NCBI GenBank assembly: GCA_029817715.1
Contig: JARUPY010000539.1
Coordinates: forward strand, 7,415,501-7,479,500
Origin: Melastoma dodecandrum
Taxonomy: Eukaryota; Streptophyta; Magnoliopsida; Myrtales; Melastomataceae
Length of the DNA stretch: 64,000 nt
Reading direction: 5' to 3'
Part shown: one piece after another, positions 46,980 through 57,419 of the stretch
Position numbering within the stretch: position 1 is the stretch's first letter
How the letters are laid out: every line of letters begins with the position of its first letter
Made by a program: the position numbers and the translations under genes
The notes under the pieces: model-generated
Seen by the model: the letters and a program-made list of their open reading frames with translations, nothing else
Told to the model about the DNA's origin: nothing
Database searches by the model: none

Positions 46980-47697
46980 CCTCCACTTGTCACGAGTCGC
47001 GGGCACAAGTGCCTATGACCGTTGTTACCACCCTTCCCCACCTACTTTGATCTAAATTATTGGATGTGGGTGTTGTGGTGCATGCTATTAGGTTCATAGG
47101 TTATTACGACGCATGTGCTGTGTTAACCAACAAACATGAGTTCGGGCCTAAAGCTCGGATCGGGTCCAATGCCCCTAAAACATTGACATGAATCGGTCTG
47201 GAGTCATGTCCGGATCGGGTCCAACGCTCGTTAACCAAAAGCAAACTTTTGGAGCAAACGTCACCCCTTCGCATGTTTAGAATGTAAGAGTTAGTAAATA
47301 GGAATCCCCGAACTAACTGTTTTTTCAGACTTAAACAGTTTTAAAAATAAGTCGGTGGCGACTCCATAATAGCTTACATGGGTGAAGCAATAACATGTTT
47401 TCTATGGAGCCATCATGGATGAGGGAAGGCGACACGAGCCGCTCCCGATCCGTCGAAAATTCCCTGTGCAGATCATGCTCTGTCTTTCGCCATTAGCATT
47501 CCCAAGGAGCATGAAACGATCGACGAGGGTCTGGGCAGACCCGATTAGGAATCGAGAGAGGATCGTCCAATCCTTCACAGCGCCCCGACGTTCGAGTCAT
47601 GGCGTCGACCAGAGGAATCCAGGGGGAACGGGGCCGGATCCTCGTGTCATCTGGACCACCGCGCACGCGCTAGGCCTGAGAGAGCGCGTACGCATAT
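46980..47697 (+). repeat. Fragment of an E-like LTR (distal part)
   Basis: Follows element E LTR 39160-39872: CGGATCGGGTCCAA twice, TAGTAAATAGGAATCCCCGAAC, AAGTCGGTGGCGACTCC, and an end GAGCGCGTACG. Diverged, with no open reading frame. Confidence 0.8.
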
Positions 47698-47755
47698 CAC
47701 ATAATGTCATTATAACTTTAGTTCATTAGAACAGGAGACATCACAACCATTGCAG

Positions 47756-48066
47756 ACTTATCGTATTGACCTAAAACATGCGCCATTAAATGCCAGACTT
47801 GAAGAGCTTTATTTTGAGTATAAATAGGCTTGTTTTCGTGAACTAAACTCAAAGTGATACACGTTTTTCTGAGAGGCAGCAAAACTGTCGAAGGGTTGAG
47901 TATGCTTGATTACGTACATTGTTTACTCCCCCATTTTAAACTATCGTCAAGGGCTATAATCTCTACTCTTAGCATAAACACCAATGTTTGCTACTCTCTT
48001 ACATATCTCAAGATTTTCGCACGTGAAAACACGACCCGCGTCAACCAGGGTAACGATCGGGATGTA
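47756..48066 (+). repeat. 311-bp direct repeat, copy 2, with TATA box
   Basis: Copy of 46234-46546, differing by a few bases. TATAAATAGG at 47819-47828. Confidence 0.9.
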
Positions 48067-48760
48067 TTCCCTCCATTCCCTACTCTCCTCCATATTCCTC
48101 ATTTTATACGAAAACACACCAGAGGATAGGGACATCATCAACGAAATCCAAGACTAACTCGATCTCCTCAAATCGTAAGTCATGCCTTACTAACTCAATT
48201 CGATTGAGTTTCGTTAAAAAATGAATCGATAGTAAGGTTTTGCACATCTCTCTCATTTCCTTTGTTTTACATGTAAAACAACGAGGAATTCATTATCAAG
48301 GGACATCAACTTTTCACATCACGGAAGATCAACATCAACGGGCCTCACAGCGCCCCGTACACTGCACATACGATTTGGAGGGGGTTATCTTCCGACATCA
48401 CGAATGATCGACATCAACGGGCCATACAACGCCCCTGAGTATCGTTCTTACTCATTTAATTCTAGTTATTTGACATGTCTTAAATAGAATTTTCCGGCCG
48501 CCATTTCCACTTCAATCACTTTCTCATTTATTTATATGAAAATCAACCGAGCATTCTGGGGATCCAACAAGATAGATTTCAAAGACTCAAGACTCTAAGA
48601 CGCGTGTATCAGACCACATTTGGTTGGATCTGCCGCGGGTTAAAAACCGTCGGTCTGAATTAAAGCGGCAACAACCGATATTTAAGGTACAAAGGAGAGG
48701 CACATAGTGTATATGCCCGTAGTCACCGAATAACACATTATTAGTTTTTTTTATTACAAA
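48067..48760 (+). repeat. Fragment of an E-like LTR (middle part)
   Basis: Follows element E LTR about 38840-39205 (ACGCGTGTATCAGACC, GGTTAAAAACCG, AAAGCGGCAACAACC, AAGGTACAAAGG). In E this part precedes the part found here at 46980, so the order is inverted relative to an intact LTR. Confidence 0.7.
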
Positions 48761-49911
48761 AACATAGTTTCGTGGATTGATAAATATGATGATTGTTGTA
48801 ATTCAGTTGATATAGAAGGATATTTTGGAGTTAGACTCAAGATCTAATTGACAATTACATAATGAGGATTGTAATTCATGGATTAAAGACATCGAATGGA
48901 AGATTTATTGCCCACGCCGCATTCTTTAAAAAATTTTAAAAAATTTATTATCGAACCATGAGACGTTGACGAGGTAGTCGATGGGAGTTATCTTCATTGA
49001 AGCATTACAAATTACTAAAGAAAGAAACTACGAAAGAAATATGTGGTTCGAGGAGCGAAGGTTCCCACAAGACAGTAGGAGTGGTTGACGACAGTGTCAG
49101 CCCCCGACCGATGACGACAGAAGAAGAGACCAGACAAGGAAACCCAACAAAAGAATGAATAACGATTGAACTGTGGAAAGTTGAACCTTTCCTGAACTAG
49201 AAGCAATCTTAAGAAACAACATGTGTAAGGTCTAAGCTATTTCTTACGAATGTTAAAAACAGTTTTATCATTGTCCTCTCCTAATTTTTGTTTCCTTTTG
49301 TAATCAGAATCGGCTTCCTGCCAATATCTGAACAAAGAAGTGCAGACATTGGATTTATGCAACGTAATGGTTTTCACCACTATCACGAGGACGTGAAAAG
49401 TGTCATGGGTGCTGCGATGTAATTAAAATAACCGTACCATCCATAACCATTTCTAATGATGATTCCGACTGAAATAATTTCTAAAAAAAAACAACTAGTT
49501 CAATTGTTTTCTCTCCATAATTGTTCCCAGATGGATTCGTGATGTTGTCATTGTGGCCCCCAAGAAGAAGATATAATCATAGATTCGATCATCAAAAACA
49601 TTCACATCGAGTACGATGTTGGGGAAACCGTAAATTTTGCCTTGCGAAGGCAATACGATTAGGAACACACCCAAAGCCACATCATCAAAAGGACAAGATT
49701 TACATGCTTTTCACAGCCATGAGGAAATTATTTTATTAAACCATATCATATAATATCAGTATAACTCTGGTTCATTATTTATATGACATGAACCGGAGAC
49801 ATCACAACAATTGCAGACTTGTACTTATTCTTGCAGGACTTACTATTCCAGCTTTTTTATGTGGGAAACAAACCGGCATCTGATACCACCTCGTCGACGA
49901 CACAAGATTCT
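48761..49911. other. Intergenic; 3' flank of the lipid-transfer-like gene
   Basis: AT-rich with no recognised gene. Bases 49742-49826 (CATATCATATAATATCAGTATAAC ... GCAGACTT in outline) have a diverged copy at 47694-47755. Confidence 0.55.
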
Positions 49912-50250
49912 TCAGCAGAGAAAACTGAACGGAGTTGAAATACCGCAGCCGGTGGCCGCAGTCATCATCATGAGCGGATCAATACCTTTTATGGGGAGTC
50001 CAAGTTCTAAAAAGCAAAAGCACGATGACACGTCAATCGCCTTCAAAACAGCGCAGCAGGGTTTGGGGTTTTTGGGCGGTGGTTGGGTCACCTTGGGCAA
50101 GCAAGAAGTTACAGCACCGAAATCTGCTTTGACACAGTTAGCCCCACCAAGACCACCAAACTGCGCCATGGTGCCGATAGCACAGCTTGCCACCGCAATC
50201 ATGACTAGAACGGCCATCGATTTAATCTTGTTGTTTGACGAGCTTGCCAT
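49912..50250 (-). CDS. Lipid-transfer-like 8-cysteine secreted protein
   Basis: 112 residues, single exon, intact. Residues 1-29 form a signal peptide (MASSSNNKIK, then a hydrophobic core AVLVMIAVASCAIG, cleavage near TMAQ). The mature part has the full AAI/nsLTP cysteine pattern C-Xn-C-Xn-CC-Xn-CXC-Xn-C-Xn-C at C39, C50, C65-C66, C77, C79, C102 and C112, which forms four disulphides around a lipid-binding cavity. A Pro-rich run (QPPPKNPKP) precedes the CC pair. Such proteins act in the apoplast, in cuticle formation, seed or anther tissue, or defence. The exact subclass is not clear and the C-terminal Cys is the last residue. The antisense 147-codon frame is a shadow. Confidence 0.88.
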   Translation of the reverse strand: MASSSNNKIKSMAVLVMIAVASCAIGTMAQFGGLGGANCVKADFGAVTSCLPKVTQPPPKNPKPCCAVLKAIDVSSCFCFLELGLPIKGIDPLMMMTAATGCGISTPFSFLC

Positions 50251-50368
50251 CTAAATAGCCAAACGAAAGGCAATCTCGAAATAACTGAAACCACGAACAG
50301 GGGCGACTATATCTCCCGATCTAGATTTTTGCTTTAGCTTGGAGTTCCAAAAGCAAGGCCATGGTGTC

Positions 50369-50376
50369 TATATATA
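50369..50376 (-). promoter_or_regulatory. TATA box of the lipid-transfer-like gene
   Basis: TATATATA inside the palindrome CTATATATAG, about 120 bases upstream of the ATG, giving a leader of roughly 90 bases. Confidence 0.6.
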
Positions 50377-50399
50377 GCGAATACAGTCTTGCACGATGT

Positions 50400-52179
50400 A
50401 TTGAAAATATAAATTCTTTCTCTTTTAAAACACAATAATAAGTAAAATACATTTAGCTTTGCTTTCGACTGATACGCCCAATGATTCCGCATAACTACGT
50501 GACACACTCTAAATTTGAGAATATTGTTTGCATAATTACATGCCAATGATGTACTGTTAAAAATGCACACGTAATGTGAACTCTAAATAGTGTGATCCGG
50601 GCGAACAACATATAGCGATGGGTTGGTCCATATATATCGAAAGAAATTAAGCATAGACTAATTCGAACGATATATTCATGTATTAATAATTACATAAAAT
50701 TCGATAAAATATGTTTGCAATGAGGGAATTCGAACATCAATTCAAATATGTAATATGCGTACGACCATTTGAATCCTCCATTAGATCGAATCAGAGCCAC
50801 GCGAACCCTCTGCTCATAGACTAGAATCGTCGGGGAGCATAGGAACAATAAAAGAAGAATTGATGCTCCAGGACATCACTCTTTAATAAGACGAACATGT
50901 CCAGGCGATTCGATTATTTCGATAACAATTCAATGAACTCTTCTCTTGTTTAGTTACGTGTGAAATTTCATCACTTCTTCCCGTCGGTCTCCCAAAAACT
51001 CCTGACCACCCAATATTTATCGTAAAATTCTGTTGAATCCCCGAATAAATGTTCACATTTTGTTGAAATGAACGACATGGAGGAGCTCGCCACATATAAA
51101 CAAGACTCCCATTAGAGTGAGTATGTGGTTATTCGCGTGACGGTCTACTGTTAAATTCAATCACGTGTATCACCTTCAGCATGATGCATTGGTTAATGTA
51201 TAATTTGTCAAAAACTTAATACAAAGAACGATTTACAGACCCCGTGACCAAGTTTATGTTGTTAAATTAATTACTAAAAAGGAAAACTATGCGTGAGAGT
51301 TTATGACTGGATATCATCGACAGATGAATATCCCCACGATACGAAATTAATTTTCATGTGCATAGAGAGAGAGAATCTAACAAGGTCATAAATTCATTTC
51401 AATTTAATTTGGTTCGGCACCTACAAGATAAAACAATCAACGTCAAACCAGTTGCGAAATTCAGCTGTGTATTCGTTTTATTGAATGAAAACTACGTATG
51501 GCTAGTTCATTATATTCAATGAAATGTTACAGCTAGAATCTTGATAATAGATAGGTACGGACGAATGTATTACTTCGATATCGTCGCCCCACGCTACTGA
51601 CAAAGGGATTACGTTAAGTGCAACTGTCGTGAACTTCTTTGCTTCGGGAGGACTATAATAGAACCGTTTTTGTTGTTTTACGTGAGAAATCTCACAGTTT
51701 CGTGCCCGGCATGGCAATTATTTGGCTGTGGCCTTACACTGCGAAATACGGGGCGTACAAATAATTTGTTGGTGGGTTTTTGTCGACGATGCATATTCCG
51801 TCACTCTAATTGTTGGTGGATCTAAACAACACATCAATTATTTTTTTTAAAAAAAAAAGAAGATATTTTCTGCCCGCCATTGAGTATTTTTGATAATGTC
51901 GGTATACTTTGAAGTTTATGTATACTTTGAATGCTTCACTTTTTGGGATTTCTTTATTAAAAATAGACAAATTTAAGCTCTAATTTTGAGACATCGCTTT
52001 GGTTAACACCGTAGATAATTATTTCCCTAGGCAGGAAATTTTAATTTTTGAATTGTGATGTTTTTGGGAACGTGGGATATATATATAAATGCATCGTCCG
52101 TCGGATTACGAAAGATAAGTATTGACAATTTGAGCAAATTCTCATTTTGAGTTGCACTTTCGTTTTGGTGGTGATGTTC
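50400..52179. other. AT-rich intergenic DNA
   Basis: Two short minus ORFs (51095-50883 and 51717-51502) share a similar stretch (EISHVTKQEK / EISHVKQQKR), which suggests a small diverged duplication, but neither has a recognised domain. A long A/T run lies near 51842-51860 and a (TA) run near 52079. Confidence 0.5.
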
Positions 52180-52350
52180 TGTTACACTAAGAGGGGGGGT
52201 GAATTAGTGTTAATCTTCAAAATTGGATTTTAAACCCTTTTTCGTTTTACCCCGCAGCGGAATGAAAAGCTTCTGTTAAACAGAGCCTGTAAGTTTCTGT
52301 AAGACAGAACGTTTGATTGTGTACGCAAATTTGTTTGATGGACACAAGGA

Positions 52351-52358
52351 TTTTTATA
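52351..52358 (-). promoter_or_regulatory. Inferred TATA box of the F LTR
   Basis: Minus strand GAACCACTATAAAAATCC, matching GAACCATTATAAAAACC in the element C LTR. It lies about 175 bp from the LTR end, which leaves most of the LTR as U3. The copy in the 5' LTR is at 63202-63209. A second TATAAATAG at 53670-53678 is an alternative. Confidence 0.6.
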
Positions 52359-52440
52359 GTGGTTCAGCAAATTGCTTACGTCCACTCTTCACCCAGATAT
52401 TTGGATGGTTTCCACTCAAATGTATCTCAGTACAAATTAC

Positions 52441-53040
52441 ACAAGTGATAGCAACTAAAATCAGACCCAAAGGTTCTGTACAATAGAGGCTTGAGTGGCA
52501 GAACACAGACCAGAAGGTTATGTACCGTAGAAGCTCGTTATGTAGCACAAACCCGAAGGTTCTGTACTATAGTAACTTAGGCTCAATACAGACCAGAAGG
52601 TTCTGTATCGTAGAGGGTAAGGCACAACACAGACCAGAGGGTTCTGTGTCGAAGAGACTTAGGCACAACACAGACCAGAGGGTTCTGTGTCGAAGAAGGT
52701 AGGCACAACACAGAGGGTTCTGTGTCGAAGAAGGTAGGCACAACACAGAGGGTTCTGTGTCGAATATGTCAATCCACAACAGAAGGTTCTGTATAGGAAA
52801 ATGACTTAGATGAAAAGCACAGATCTGAAAGATTCTGTACCAAGGGTAGTCGACCTTCTACTGAACAGACCGTGAGGTTCTGTAGTAAAAGTGACAAGGA
52901 AAATGTATGCACAGACCCGTAGGGTTCTGTACTACAGAGGGTTGTACAGACCGTAAGGTTCTGCACTAAAGTAGATTCAGACCTGAAGGTTCTGTTCTAC
53001 AGAAGGTTATACAGATCCGAAGATTCTGTACAACAGAAGG
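52441..53040 (-). promoter_or_regulatory. Array of GGTTCTGT units with heat-shock-element-like GAAnnTTC sites
   Basis: A dozen GGTTCTGT (or GGTTCTGC) words recur every 30-45 bp, commonly as ACAGACC-GAAGGTTCTGT. Exact GAAnnTTC sites lie at 52555-52562, 52597-52604, 52782-52789, 52985-52992 and 53019-53026. GAAnnTTC is the core of the plant heat shock element. The array lies upstream of the inferred TATA box. A further cluster lies at 54240-54274 (GAAGCTTC, then GAATGTTC). Confidence 0.5.
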
Positions 53041-54366
53041 TTGCACGCGTTAACGTGACTAACAAAGTAGCAAATGCGCAATCCTCTTAAGGAAAACGAC
53101 TTCGTGGCGTACCCCACGCGAGCACGTAGCGGACCCTACGCAAGCGAACAGCAACCCCTGTTCAAGGATGGATTTTCCCTCCGGCGGCTCCACACGACCT
53201 GCACGATCTCCTCGAGATAGCGACTATGTGGCGTACCCCACACAAGCACGTAGCATACCCTACGCAAGCACGCAGCAGACCCTGCGCAAGCACGTGGCAA
53301 ACCCCACGCAAGCAGACGGCAGCCTCCGTCCTAGGTTCCTGCACACAGAGTTCTACACAACAGAAGCTGGTCAGTCCCTCACCTTCTGTGCTCCCGAGGT
53401 TCAGCCCTTCTCTCCGGCCCGCTGCACGTTGCCCACGTACACACGCTTCCAACAACGTATCCTGCAGCTTCCAGCCGAGTCCCTCGAGCCCCCGAGTCAC
53501 TCTCCCAAAAGGCTTCACCAACGATGCAACTTCCGCCGGTAGTGCTCCTCGTGTGACTAACTCGAACGAATGAAAGAACTAAAGCAAGCTCAAGCACACG
53601 CTCTCTCTGGACAGAATAGGAGAAGAGAAGAATAATTGTCTTATCTATTACATGGGAGAGAGGGCGTGGCTATTTATACATAAAGGCTAAGAAGAAAACT
53701 TAAATGGGAAAAGATAAAAACGAAATCTGCAAAACAAGAAATTAAAAGTTAGTTTACAAAATAAACAGAATGATATACACGTGCAAGCATTCAGAAAATA
53801 AATCAGAATAAGATCATGATATATTTTCCATGAATAGTGCACCACAGAAGGTATTGCAGAAGGTTCTACTCGATAACCTTCTACAGGTGGAAACAATCGT
53901 TGATTTGTTTCCAAATGACTTGAAGTCAATTCCATCCTGATAAAAACACACGTGAGAGTGTATCTGGACAGGTGGTGGTGATTTGCAATCAAATAATGTT
54001 CGTATATTGATCAAGTAAGCTCACAGAAGCCTGTAGACCAAATAATAGAACCTTTCCATATATAGAAGATACATTTCCTTCTACAAGAAATATTATCTCC
54101 AATATGATTATTTGAAAATCAAATCAGGGTAATCTGATCAGATAATTATCATAATCAGACAATGTGTATTTCGTAATTAAATAATTGATAACTAATCATT
54201 TAATTACAAAAATAATTCTTACAAGAAGTCCTTAACAAGAGAAGCTTCTGTAGAATAGAATGTTCAACCTTCTGTAGTACAGAGGGTCAGGCTCATCATC
54301 AAAGCCAAGAATGTTCGACCTTCTGTGGCACAGAGGTCTGGCTCATCATCAAAACCTTTTCCAACA

Positions 54367-54380
54367 ATCTCCCCCTTTTT
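54367..54380 (-). other. Polypurine tract of element F
   Basis: Minus strand AAAAAGGGGGAGAT directly before TGTTGG of the 3' LTR. Similar tracts (AGGGGGAG) lie at about 54430-54446 and 54797-54825, matching the multiple-PPT feature reported for Sireviruses. Confidence 0.8.
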
Positions 54381-55124
54381 GATGATGACAAAACATTCAT
54401 CGTTGAGGGAAATATGTTTGCAAGAACTCCCCCTAACTCCCCCTAAATAGATGAGAGTAAGAGTCTCGCGTTTGTACAGAACCATAAGGTTTCTGTGAAA
54501 CAGAGCATAGAAGCTTCTGTTATGAAGAAGGTTGTACAGAGCACAAAGGCTTCTGTGATTAATACAGAGCGTGGAGCTTCTGTATATAGCCCGACAAAAA
54601 TGATGGTATTTCATTTCTGCACTCCCAGCAATAGTGACTTTAAAAAGATCACGAATCGCATTCCCTGCAGAAGGTTGCGATTATGAGCTGTATCAGTCTC
54701 ATAGGCTTCTATACCATAGATGGTATAGCCTTCTACGACCCATTGAGTTATAGAAAATCAAGGATTTTTCTATAACCAATACAGAGCTAGGTACTCCCCC
54801 TCAACACAATTTTCTCCCCCTTTTTGTCACATCAAAAAGAAGATGAATGTAGGTTGAAAAAGAAGAGTAAGCTTCTTGCAGAAGGTATGACATAATGTTC
54901 ATGACCAACGTGCAGAGGGTAGTTTTAATTCTTGCAGAGGGTAGAACAGAGGGTTCAAAAACCATCATGCAGAATGTGGTGCAGAAGGTATGACAGAAAC
55001 TTCAAATACCATTCATGCAAAGGAGTTGTGTCCAACAAATTGGCACTTATTACAATCTAGAAGACCACAGAAATCAGTTTTTGGTCTAGCTAGAAATGCA
55101 TAAAAGAGAGAACATCAAGAGAGT
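54381..55124. other. Untranslated region between ORF2 and the 3' LTR of element F
   Basis: Holds extra polypurine-like tracts and many GCTTCTGT / CAGAAGGT words; no ORF. Confidence 0.6.
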
Positions 55125-56939
55125 TCATTTTTCCTCTTCCTCCTCAGAAGGGACTGCATCAAGATTATCACGGATAACCTTTGCTTGGCGTTCCAGCTCG
55201 CGAGTCAGGTTCACTACCATTTCGCGTAGGATGCGCATATCTTCCTCATTGGCCACAGCCTTCTGCTGGAGGTCCTTGAGGAGAGCAGTTTGTTCCAGGA
55301 GGATGGTCATCTCAGTAGAGGACTTGGGCTGTCGCTGTGCTGAAGGAGCCTTAGCTGCAGAGGCAGAAGCAGAAGGTGCAGCAGCAGCCTTTCTGGTCAT
55401 TCTGGCAGACAGAGGCTTATCCTCATCATCCTCAGTGGTGTCATGTGACTTCAATTTGAGAGTCCAGGAGGAGCCCTTCCTTACATAATGCATGCTAGCT
55501 ATGATCTGGTGCCCAAAGGTACCAACCTTCCATTTCTCTTGGAAAGTAGATGCATCAGTAGAAACACGGGCAAGCTTAAGAAGGCCGGCAATTACCTGGC
55601 CATAAGGCAGAGCCTTTCCTGTGGTATTGCAGCAACGTTTCATGTGCGAGAACACCAGCAAGCCAAGGTTGAAAGGGATTCCCTTCATGATGTGAGCCAT
55701 CAGTGACGCATCAATTGAGGTGATGGTGTCGATGCTCCCGGTCCTTGGTAAGAGGCAGAATAGCACAACTCGATGCAATACACGAGTCTTGAGTTCCAGC
55801 TTTGTGGACTCCAGGTATTTGTCCGACTGGACTCTTTCTCCCATGATGATGCCGTAGGATTCCTCCTTTCCAAGATCTGACAGTGGGTCATATTCCTCAC
55901 AGCCAAACAATTGGTTAACATCATGTGCAGAGAAGACAAGCGGAACCCCTTCAATCACTGTTTTGATGAACTTGACATGAGGTCCTTGTTCATGGAACGT
56001 AATGTTACCATAGAACTCTCTCAGGCGAGAAACGGCCACCTCTGCATATGTCTCACAGAAGTTTTTCAAACCAACTTTCTCAAGCAATGGAGCAATGTCA
56101 AGATCATTTGCCTTAAACCAATTAAAATCAATGCGCTTGAAGGCAGCGAACTGTCGACCAGCAGCATCACATTTGGGCAATTTGGTATCGGCAAGCACAG
56201 TTTCTATCTCCTTTCTAGAGACTAGAGGGTTTACCGGAAATATGAAGGTATCCAGCCCCTCAGTGAAGGTGTCCACAGATTTCTCCGGGGACTTGGTTTT
56301 CTTTGCAGCCGCTTTGACAAGAGAGGTGCTGACAGTCTCGGGCTCTTTCCGTTTCAGCCTAGTCCGTGAGGATACACCTCCTGACTTGATGGCATCATGG
56401 AGAAGCTTTGTTCCAGAGGGTGCTGCAGGCTTCTGGGTAGCCTTCTGTGCAGCAGAGGCAACGCCTTTCTGCTTGAGGTCAGGGGAGACAGAGATGACAG
56501 GAGCAGGAGCTTCCTCATCTGGTTCCTCTGGTGCGTCATCGACAAGGGGCACTTCCACCTCCTTATCAGACTCAGCATTCTCCTCAGGAGTGGCGACCTT
56601 TGATGCATCAATGTCATCAGCCGCAGTAGAACCCTTGGCAGAGGGTTCAGGGTCAGGGAGTTCCTTTGTCGCAGCGACCAGGGATCCCTCATGTGCTTTC
56701 TCTTCCACTTGGATTTGGGCTTTTTCAAGTCCCTTGTCCTTGGAGAGTGGTTGCATGTCATCGTGGGTCTCGACAACAGCAGGAATGGTCTGTTCCTTCG
56801 CAGGAGAGATGGGTTTCTCCGGCGAGGAAGGGGATGGAGTCCTGCTCGCAGATGATGCAGGCTTCTCCGATCCAGAGGCGCGAGCCTTCTTTCTTCCGGC
56901 CTTAGCCTTTTTCCTCAAGGATTTTGCCTTGGGTGCCAT
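55125..56939 (-). CDS. Second ORF of element F, 604 aa, plant transposon-protein-like
   Basis: Uninterrupted ORF in the place where Sireviruses carry an env-like gene. Residues 1-20 are Lys/Arg-rich (KSLRKKAKAGRKKAR), NLS-like. Residues 20-215 are Ser/Pro/Glu/Lys-rich and probably disordered. Residues 225-490 form a compact domain (FAAFKRIDFNWFKANDL, VAVSRLREFYGNITF, GVPLVFSAHDVNQLFG, LHRVVLFCLLPRTGS, ALPYGQVIAGLL) resembling the putative plant transposon protein family. Residues 540-600 form a coiled coil (LLEQTALLKDLQQK, REMVVNLTRELERQ) with an acidic tail. I see no signal peptide or membrane segment, so a true envelope role is unlikely. Function unknown. The 295-codon antisense frame is a shadow. 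Confidence 0.82.
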   Translation of the reverse strand: MAPKAKSLRKKAKAGRKKARASGSEKPASSASRTPSPSSPEKPISPAKEQTIPAVVETHDDMQPLSKDKGLEKAQIQVEEKAHEGSLVAATKELPDPEPSAKGSTAADDIDASKVATPEENAESDKEVEVPLVDDAPEEPDEEAPAPVISVSPDLKQKGVASAAQKATQKPAAPSGTKLLHDAIKSGGVSSRTRLKRKEPETVSTSLVKAAAKKTKSPEKSVDTFTEGLDTFIFPVNPLVSRKEIETVLADTKLPKCDAAGRQFAAFKRIDFNWFKANDLDIAPLLEKVGLKNFCETYAEVAVSRLREFYGNITFHEQGPHVKFIKTVIEGVPLVFSAHDVNQLFGCEEYDPLSDLGKEESYGIIMGERVQSDKYLESTKLELKTRVLHRVVLFCLLPRTGSIDTITSIDASLMAHIMKGIPFNLGLLVFSHMKRCCNTTGKALPYGQVIAGLLKLARVSTDASTFQEKWKVGTFGHQIIASMHYVRKGSSWTLKLKSHDTTEDDEDKPLSARMTRKAAAAPSASASAAKAPSAQRQPKSSTEMTILLEQTALLKDLQQKAVANEEDMRILREMVVNLTRELERQAKVIRDNLDAVPSEEEEEK

Positions 56940-57419
56940 GGGTGATGAAGAACGAAGGTCTGGGAGTTTTAGGGCAAAATGAGAGAGAAGGAGAAAGGGG
57001 ATACGATGATCTGAGGGTGGTGTGAAGAAGGATGACGGTTGTGGGTTTTAAAGGCGGTTTATGGGAATAAAATATTTTTCCCGCTCAAGTGATCTATTTG
57101 AGATGTCATGTCAAACTGTCATGCATCAGAAACACGGGGGAAAGGAAATTTTATTTCCTTGATTCGATTGTGAGGCGAATGGCTTTTCAAGGCAAGAAAG
57201 ACATCGTCACCTTCTGTTAAAGCTTCTTCCACACCGAAGAGCTAAATATAATGGATATTTGTATCCAAGTATAACTTATTAGGATTTTAATATTCCTAAC
57301 AAAGAAAATTTTGATCAGAATAAATATTTTATTCATCAAAATCTTTTATTGGATGATATATTATATCTCCAGATTTAGTTTGAAAGTTACCTAAATTAAA
57401 GTTTAGGTAAGCATTTCGT

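Larger units (their letters stand above)
52180..54366 (-). repeat. 3' LTR of element F, 2.19 kb
   Basis: Minus-strand ends TGTTGG and GTAACA. The inner end abuts the polypurine tract at 54367; the outer end is defined by similarity to 63032 onward (TGTTACACTAAGAGG). Contains the GGTTCTGT array and the inferred promoter. Confidence 0.9.

Noticed and set aside
49811..50254. 147-codon plus-strand ORF
   Set aside because: Antisense of the lipid-transfer-like gene, which has a signal peptide and the full 8-cysteine pattern.
52441..53040. Regularly spaced short repeats resembling a CRISPR array
   Set aside because: Spacers are themselves related and the array lies in the LTR of a plant retrotransposon, repeated in the other LTR; no cas genes and clearly eukaryotic DNA.
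53670..53678. TATAAATAG as the main promoter of the F LTR
   Set aside because: A TATA box near 52351 has flanks conserved with element C and a more usual distance to the LTR end; the 53670 site is kept only as an alternative.
56095..56982. 295-codon plus-strand ORF
   Set aside because: Exact antisense shadow of the 604-aa minus-strand ORF; Ser/Phe-rich composition arises from its reverse complement.
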